A DNA stretch of 64,000 nucleotides from Gymnopus androsaceus JB14. Taxonomy: Eukaryota; Basidiomycota; Agaricomycetes; Agaricales; Omphalotaceae. The stretch covers positions 472,227 to 536,226 of the forward strand of contig ML769386.1 of NCBI GenBank assembly GCA_009733575.1. Reading direction: 5' to 3'. The notes below the pieces were generated by a model. That model did no database searches. It was not told the DNA's origin and worked only from the letters and a program-made list of their open reading frames with translations. A program made the translations under genes and the position numbers. Below are positions 59,220-64,000 of the stretch, piece by piece; the first letter of the stretch is position 1; each line of letters starts with the position of its first letter.

Positions 59220-61383
59220 CTACGCATTCTCTGATAGCTCTCCCTTTTCTGTGTCCTTTTCCATATCTACTGCCGGAGGCGGAGGAGAATCAGTAGCAGC
59301 GGGAGGTGCACTCTTCACAATCCGGATATTATCAATGAACATGGCAGCAAAGAGCGCAAGTCCCGCCACAGGAACACCGATTACAAACACGATGCGCAGA
59401 GCAAGCGTGTACGCGTGTACAACTCCAGGGATCATCGACGCTGGCAACTCGGTATAAATAGATGTTGGTGACTCCTTGACGATTCCAGCAGGCGCCTCGG
59501 GGGCGTAGATAAGTAGGTATTTTGACAGCTCGGACGCGAGAACAGGTTCGGCGACTCCGAGTCCAATTGTACCACCAAAAAACTGCCCAAAGGAGGCCAT
59601 ACTCGTGGCTTGTCCGATAAGCCTGGGGGTGTCTTTGAACTCGGTCTGGATCGCAATGAGCGAATTCTGCAGGCCCATGCCGGTTCCGACACCAGCGAGA
59701 ATTTGGAATCCGATGAGTTGGGCAGAGGATGTTGATGTGCTGATGGTGAATAAAAGTCCGGAACCAACTGCGAGGATTATGGGGGCGCCGACGAGGAACG
59801 GCCAGCTGGGGAGGGTGTTTGATGATTGATCAGTTGCTTGAACGAGAGTGAAGAGATTGGGCAACATACTAGTATCCGATCTGTCCAACCGTCTGGCCAG
59901 CGCCGATGATAGTGAGGACGAGGCCCAACATGAACGGAATGAGGTTGATTCCCGATTCCGTGGCTGACTTGTGCCTAACAGCCTGATAGAATATGGGGAT
60001 ATACTGTGAAGACTGCCATTAGATAACGTGCCTTTTTTCAGATCATGCAAAAACTTGCGTAGGAAAACAGCAAGTAAGAGAAACGACTAAGGAAGCAATA
60101 TGCAATGATGGCGTATCTAGGTAGACTGCGTCAGTGACAGAAAAAGGGAGAAAGAGCAAGGTTACATTGAACGGGACTTGAAAATCTGAGTTGGAACCAT
60201 GGCTTTATCGCCAATGTAGATCTCCCATGCAATGAACGCAATTGTCAACACTCCCGAAAAGATAAAACACTGAGACGCGAGAATGGTCAGATCGATGTCT
60301 TCGCAGCGATTATGTACTAACAATAATAACAGCTTTGTCATTCCATGGCTTGGTGTTTCCTCCCCATTGGAGAGCGAGTACAAGACACGTTACTGCAGCT
60401 GCAACCAATGTAACACCAACATAGTCGAGTCCGAGTGTCTGCTGGTACAGGTCCTTGGCCGAGCGTTTTGTAGGGTCCGATCCCAAAGGAGGGGCGGCTT
60501 TCAGGAGGAAAGTGACGGCGAGCACTGATACACCTCCAATGGGAAGGTTAATGTAGAAGCACCAACGCCAAGTAACCTAGTAAGCTATGTGGTCAGTACT
60601 TTGAAAATACGAAGGGTAAAGACTGTACATGGTCGGTGAACGCTCCGCCCATGAGAGGCCCTATGACAGACGCAATGGCAAAGACAGCACCAAACATGCC
60701 TAACAACCGTGGTCGATCCTGTAGCCTCGTAACTTGTGCTATAATCTGGAGCAGAGCGATAACTTGATACCATTGGTCAGCTATATATGCAGCGCAGTAA
60801 GCGGAATAACAATGAACAGACAGATTCCTGCAGCACCAACGCCGGAGACTGTCCGTCCTGTTATCAATACGTTGACGTTCTGCGCCAGTGCACAGACCAA
60901 AGACCCAATCTCAAAGATGGTTATAGCGACAATCAGGACCCACTTTGAAGGAAATATCCGCAGGATCTGGCCGTAGAGTAAAAGGAACACGGTTTGTACT
61001 AGAAGAAATGAGGTAGCAACCCATCCCTGCAGCGAGAACGCGTCAAAATCCGAAGCTATACGAGGTAGAGCAGTGGCTAATGAAGAAAGAGACATCAACT
61101 CAATTCTTAATGAGCGAATTTAGTAGACGCACCTAGAATCGTCTGATCTAACGCAATTAACGAAAGCGATAACAACCTTTAACGAACTTGTCAATCAAGT
61201 ACTTGTCCAAAAGAATTGAACTCTCCAGAAGACTCACATTGCCACAAAGACAATTGCCAGCCTCTTCCCCGTTAACACTGTACTTTCAGACGCCTGGACC
61301 ACCGCTGGTATCGCGTTTTCTTCTATCGTCATTTCCACAGTTTTGTCAGAGGAATTGCTAGGGGGAGGCTTGGAGCAGGCCAT
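59220..61383 (-). CDS. MFS drug-efflux transporter, DHA2 (14-TM) type
   Basis: A minus-strand gene of about nine exons, start M-A-C-S-K-P-P-P at 61383 (an in-frame later ATG gives M-T-I-E-E-N), stop TAG at 59220. Order: short hydrophilic N terminus, L-D-Q-T-I-L in helix 1, A-T-A-L-P-R-I-A, the helix-4 G-R-T-V-S-G-V-G region, antiporter motif C G-P-L-M-G-G-A-F-T-D with W-R-W-C-F-Y-I-N-L-P, then further membrane helices, and an acidic C-terminal tail. Exon junctions such as 61238 and 61137 (ATT CTA g / CC ACT GCT) restore the consensus. Plasma-membrane proton antiport of toxic compounds is the family role; the substrate is unknown. Confidence 0.9.
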
Positions 61384-62534
61384 GGCTGAAGTGGAAGAAA
61401 GGCCGAAGGAAAGTAATATAAACCAATATTATAAACATTATAAATACGATTTGTGTGGATGGGCACCGGGAAGTTGCGAGGTATGCATACTGAATAATCT
61501 CTCATATCTATATCTATATCTAATCAACTCGTCTCCGTTCCGTCTCCGTTTTCTCGGATTCACGCGTTTCTCATTCTTCTCCACGATTTCTCTCATGTAC
61601 TTCCAAAGGTCCCAGCAGGCTGGCTAATCCAGGCTTGATTCCGATGACATTGTCTACGTTGAAGGTTGGCGGGAAAGGCTAAAGTATCGCAAATTGGTAA
61701 ATCAATATTTCTCTTCCACGCACACACAGTCTTCTCGTCATGCTGTATCTGTGTCTGCTGCAGCTCCACCTCAGCCGATAGCACTGATACTTGAGCTTCA
61801 AGTTTAGATGTCGGTTTCTATTACCGGTTGAAGGGTCGTCGTTCCTGGGTTAGTCAGTGAAAGGAAAAAAGATGTAGCGGCGATGAATGTATTCACAAAT
61901 ACCCTCCTTACGGAACCCGACAACATACAATGAGCTGCACTCTTTAGTTGTTTTTATGGTTGGCCGTTGCGGAGAGTTTCTCAAGAAAAGCTCCATTGGA
62001 ATAATCTGAAGAAGAACAAATCACGATCCTGCGTCACTGATGCATTTCGATGACCTGACCTATGTCTCAAACTCCAAAGTTAGCCAGAGGTATATACCCA
62101 AGTTAACTTATCCTACTCGGTAACAAGTGTATCTATCCGTACCCCGGCCAAATCCCCTTCGACAAAACTTCGACAAAACCCCACCTAACATCCGCTTCCA
62201 TTCTTCCTCAACTCCCTATTCCACCGCCCTCGCCAAACTCACCTCCCTAGGGTTGTTTCCTTTACAACCTGTCCGAATACTTAAAGGAGGTGAATGGCCG
62301 CCCAGGTATTGCGGATTCGTCTATGAGTAGGAATACTTGCTACATGAATGCGCCGATACAGGTTAGGGGGCCACATCTTCGGATTCTTTCTTAACTTTTT
62401 TTGGTCTCTTGCAGAGGTCGACCTCAAGACGGTAATCAATTATATGAACAAGCTCGCAGGGACAGTTGACCCAGGGTGTTTTGAGGTTGATACATAACAT
62501 GGGGGTATGCGAAGAATTCCCCTCGTTCCTTGCC
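61384..62534. other. Intergenic stretch, no gene assigned
   Basis: A 67-codon frame at 62127-62330 (+), M-Y-L-S-V-P-R.., could be a small exon but has no known motif. There is a short tatatctatatctatatct run at about 61502-61522. Confidence 0.4.
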
Positions 62535-62890
62535 AATCGCATCCACGAAGCTGAAGACACTTGCAGAAGTTTGCTTTTTTATCTTCGCTAGGGATCGTGT
62601 TACTGATACTGAACTTCTCTCTCTCTATGTGGGAGGTTTCGGTCTTGGAGGAGTTTGAAGTGTGCTGTCGGAAAGCTTCGGCTGGAGAATGAATCGCGAT
62701 GTAGCTGCTAACAGTTCGCGATCGGACAGGAAGGACAGGAAGGTCCGGCAAGACACTTGCGCTTTTCCGTTGTTTACGCCCTGCCAATGATATGAGCGTG
62801 CCTTTTCGGATATGGCATGACAATTACAAATCGTACTTTACATGTACAGTATACGTAGAATCTAGTTAAACCGTGATATACATACAATAG
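62535..62890 (+). pseudogene. Decayed 3' end of a BTB gene
   Basis: Matches 35130-35490 of the BTB gene: agctgaagac.cttg, ttttt.atcttcg, gaggtttc.gtct.ggaggagtttgaagtgtg, ggctggaga, gctgacagttcg, ggcaagac..gcgcttttccg, and the trailer with atatacatacaatagaaata. The coding frame is lost. It is far more diverged than the copies at 42-55 kb, so it is an old fragment independent of them. Confidence 0.8.
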
Positions 62891-62982
62891 AGATAATAAA
62901 TAGCAAACAGTTTTCGGTTTTCTTCTTCTCCAATCTTCCTCAGTACATAGATCCAGGATTATGAGCAGCATAGAGATGGTGA

Positions 62983-63715
62983 TTACTTGGCGTCAATGCG
63001 GCTGATATTCAATGGTGGGGCAAGTTCAGCAGACTCCTTTGGCACATCTTTTGAAGGAGAATGTCCTTCAGTATGATGAGGATGCAAAACTTTGTGAAGC
63101 AAATCAGAGACACCCGAATGATGGTCCTTTGGGTTTTGATGTTCATGCTCGTGGGATGCTGAGCGAGAACTATCCTCCTTTGGAGAAGGACCACGAGAGC
63201 GGGATCGCGATATGTTTCCTATCCCTCCCCTGCCAGTCGAAAACTTTCCTCGAAATGAACAAGGTAAGAAATATGATGTAGATTTAGACTTACCACTCCT
63301 CCATGCTCTGCTTCAGCTCGAATGAGTTCTTCTTGTCGAGGATCAGGTTGTACAGGTGCATGTGAAGTAGTGGCAGCAACATCTCGAGAAGGAGACCGGA
63401 TGTTCCCTGCACCTCCTCTTCCGGTGGAAAACACCTAAATCATATAACTTGAGTTATAAACGATAACTATGAGATAAGTCGATACTAAGTACCTTATCAG
63501 GATGAACAGCAGGCTCTCTGCCTCGTTTTACAGAGATATCATCGGGGCCGGTTTCTGTTCTAGGATCAACAGCGTTGTGGATATTTCCAATACCGCCTCG
63601 ACCAGATGACGTCTTAGAGAGGGGGTTAGCACTTTCAAGTACTTGGATACTGATAACAATTCCGACGTACTAAATCCCGGCTGCGAGAACGATGAGTAGT
63701 AGTGAGATCAGTCAT
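62983..63715 (-). CDS. DUF3602-type small protein with G-R-G-G repeats
   Basis: Four exons (63715-63671, 63612-63493, 63434-63294, 63243-62983) join in phase to 188 aa. The repeat S-x-G-R-G-G-x-G-N-I occurs three times (S-S-G-R-G-G-I-G-N-I, S-T-G-R-G-G-A-G-N-I, S-T-G-R-G-G-I-G-N-I), which is the hallmark of DUF3602. The exon boundaries fall just before each repeat. The C-terminal part is rich in S, H, K and P with no fold evident. Fungal members are small, probably disordered and of unknown function. No signal peptide. Confidence 0.82.
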
Positions 63716-64000
63716 TTCGGTTCAAAGTCGACTAGTAGTGAGTTGGGTTGAGAAGGATTAATTAGGCCTGTTGCAGTGGCCCAATTTATACTCGAAAAAG
63801 GACGAGATCAAGAGATTGTCGGTGATGTCATGACTGGGCGTGTTGCATCGGAGTTCTTCGGAGTTCCTCTTCAGTCGTACACTGAAGATCATCCATCCAT
63901 CTTCGAATCCAGCACCCGCACCAGCGCTATTCTCCAGATTCCAGAGCCAACTTGAAGGCATTTCAATAGCACACGGTTCTCGACCGATTCTCGAAAAGGG
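63716..64000. other. Right-hand flank
   Basis: Upstream region of the DUF3602 gene. A 67-codon minus frame at 63758-63961 shows no motif. Nothing else recognised before the window ends. Confidence 0.4.

Noticed and set aside
63243..63300. Frameshift in the DUF3602 gene
   Set aside because: Using the acceptor gaggaaag at 63244-63245 gives V-F-S-T-G-R-G-G in phase, repeating the pattern of the previous exon.
1..64000. CRISPR array, operon or bacterial transfer
   Set aside because: No regularly spaced repeats; genes contain spliceosomal introns and are typical of a basidiomycete nucleus.

Overview
The window looks like a scaffold piece from a mushroom-forming basidiomycete (Agaricomycetes). 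The signs are frequent introns of about 45-60 bp, F-box and BTB families, a DUF6589-type open frame next to a RecQ helicase, a DUF3602 protein and a CysA-type serine acetyltransferase. No ribosomal RNA or tRNA gene was recognised. All family names are from protein motifs read by eye; no search was run.

Layout. 1-5.2 kb: a truncated short-chain dehydrogenase (SDR) copy joined to a scrap of a Vps60 gene and F-box remnants, an F-box pseudogene (-), then a related F-box gene (+). 5.9-10.5 kb: serine/homoserine O-acetyltransferase family gene, intact SDR, and ESCRT-III subunit Vps60. 10.7-12.9 kb: aldehyde dehydrogenase (-). 15.0-16.8 kb: RCC1-type Ran exchange factor. 18.0-24.2 kb: an unrecognised acidic protein, a 2-oxoglutarate oxygenase (-), a single-exon F-box gene, a DUF4112 membrane protein (-), and a truncated BTB first exon. 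25.6-31.5 kb: a convergent DUF6589-like gene (+) and RecQ-like helicase (-), both broken only by in-frame TGA codons. 33.2-37.4 kb: BTB gene (+) and questin-oxidase-like gene (-).

37.4-56.6 kb repeats 26.4-37.4 kb nearly twice. One partial copy (37.43-44.50 kb) is full of small indels. The other (44.505-56.6 kb) is almost identical to the first copy until about 50.4 kb and then becomes extremely indel-rich. This gradient, with the chimeric junctions, looks more like unpolished long-read sequence (perhaps the second haplotype of a dikaryon) than biological decay. Gene counts in this stretch should not be taken at face value.

57.4-64 kb: a 107-bp tandem duplication, a MITE-like element with inverted ends, a 14-TM-type MFS transporter (-), a decayed 3' end of the BTB gene, and a DUF3602 protein (-).

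The most interesting biology is the DUF6589/RecQ pair, a candidate mobile unit whose seven nonsense codons are all TGA and all fit CGA-to-TGA (CpG) mutation. Next are the very small exons in the oxygenase and BTB genes. Several otherwise intact genes carry one isolated one-base frameshift, which again points to residual sequence error.
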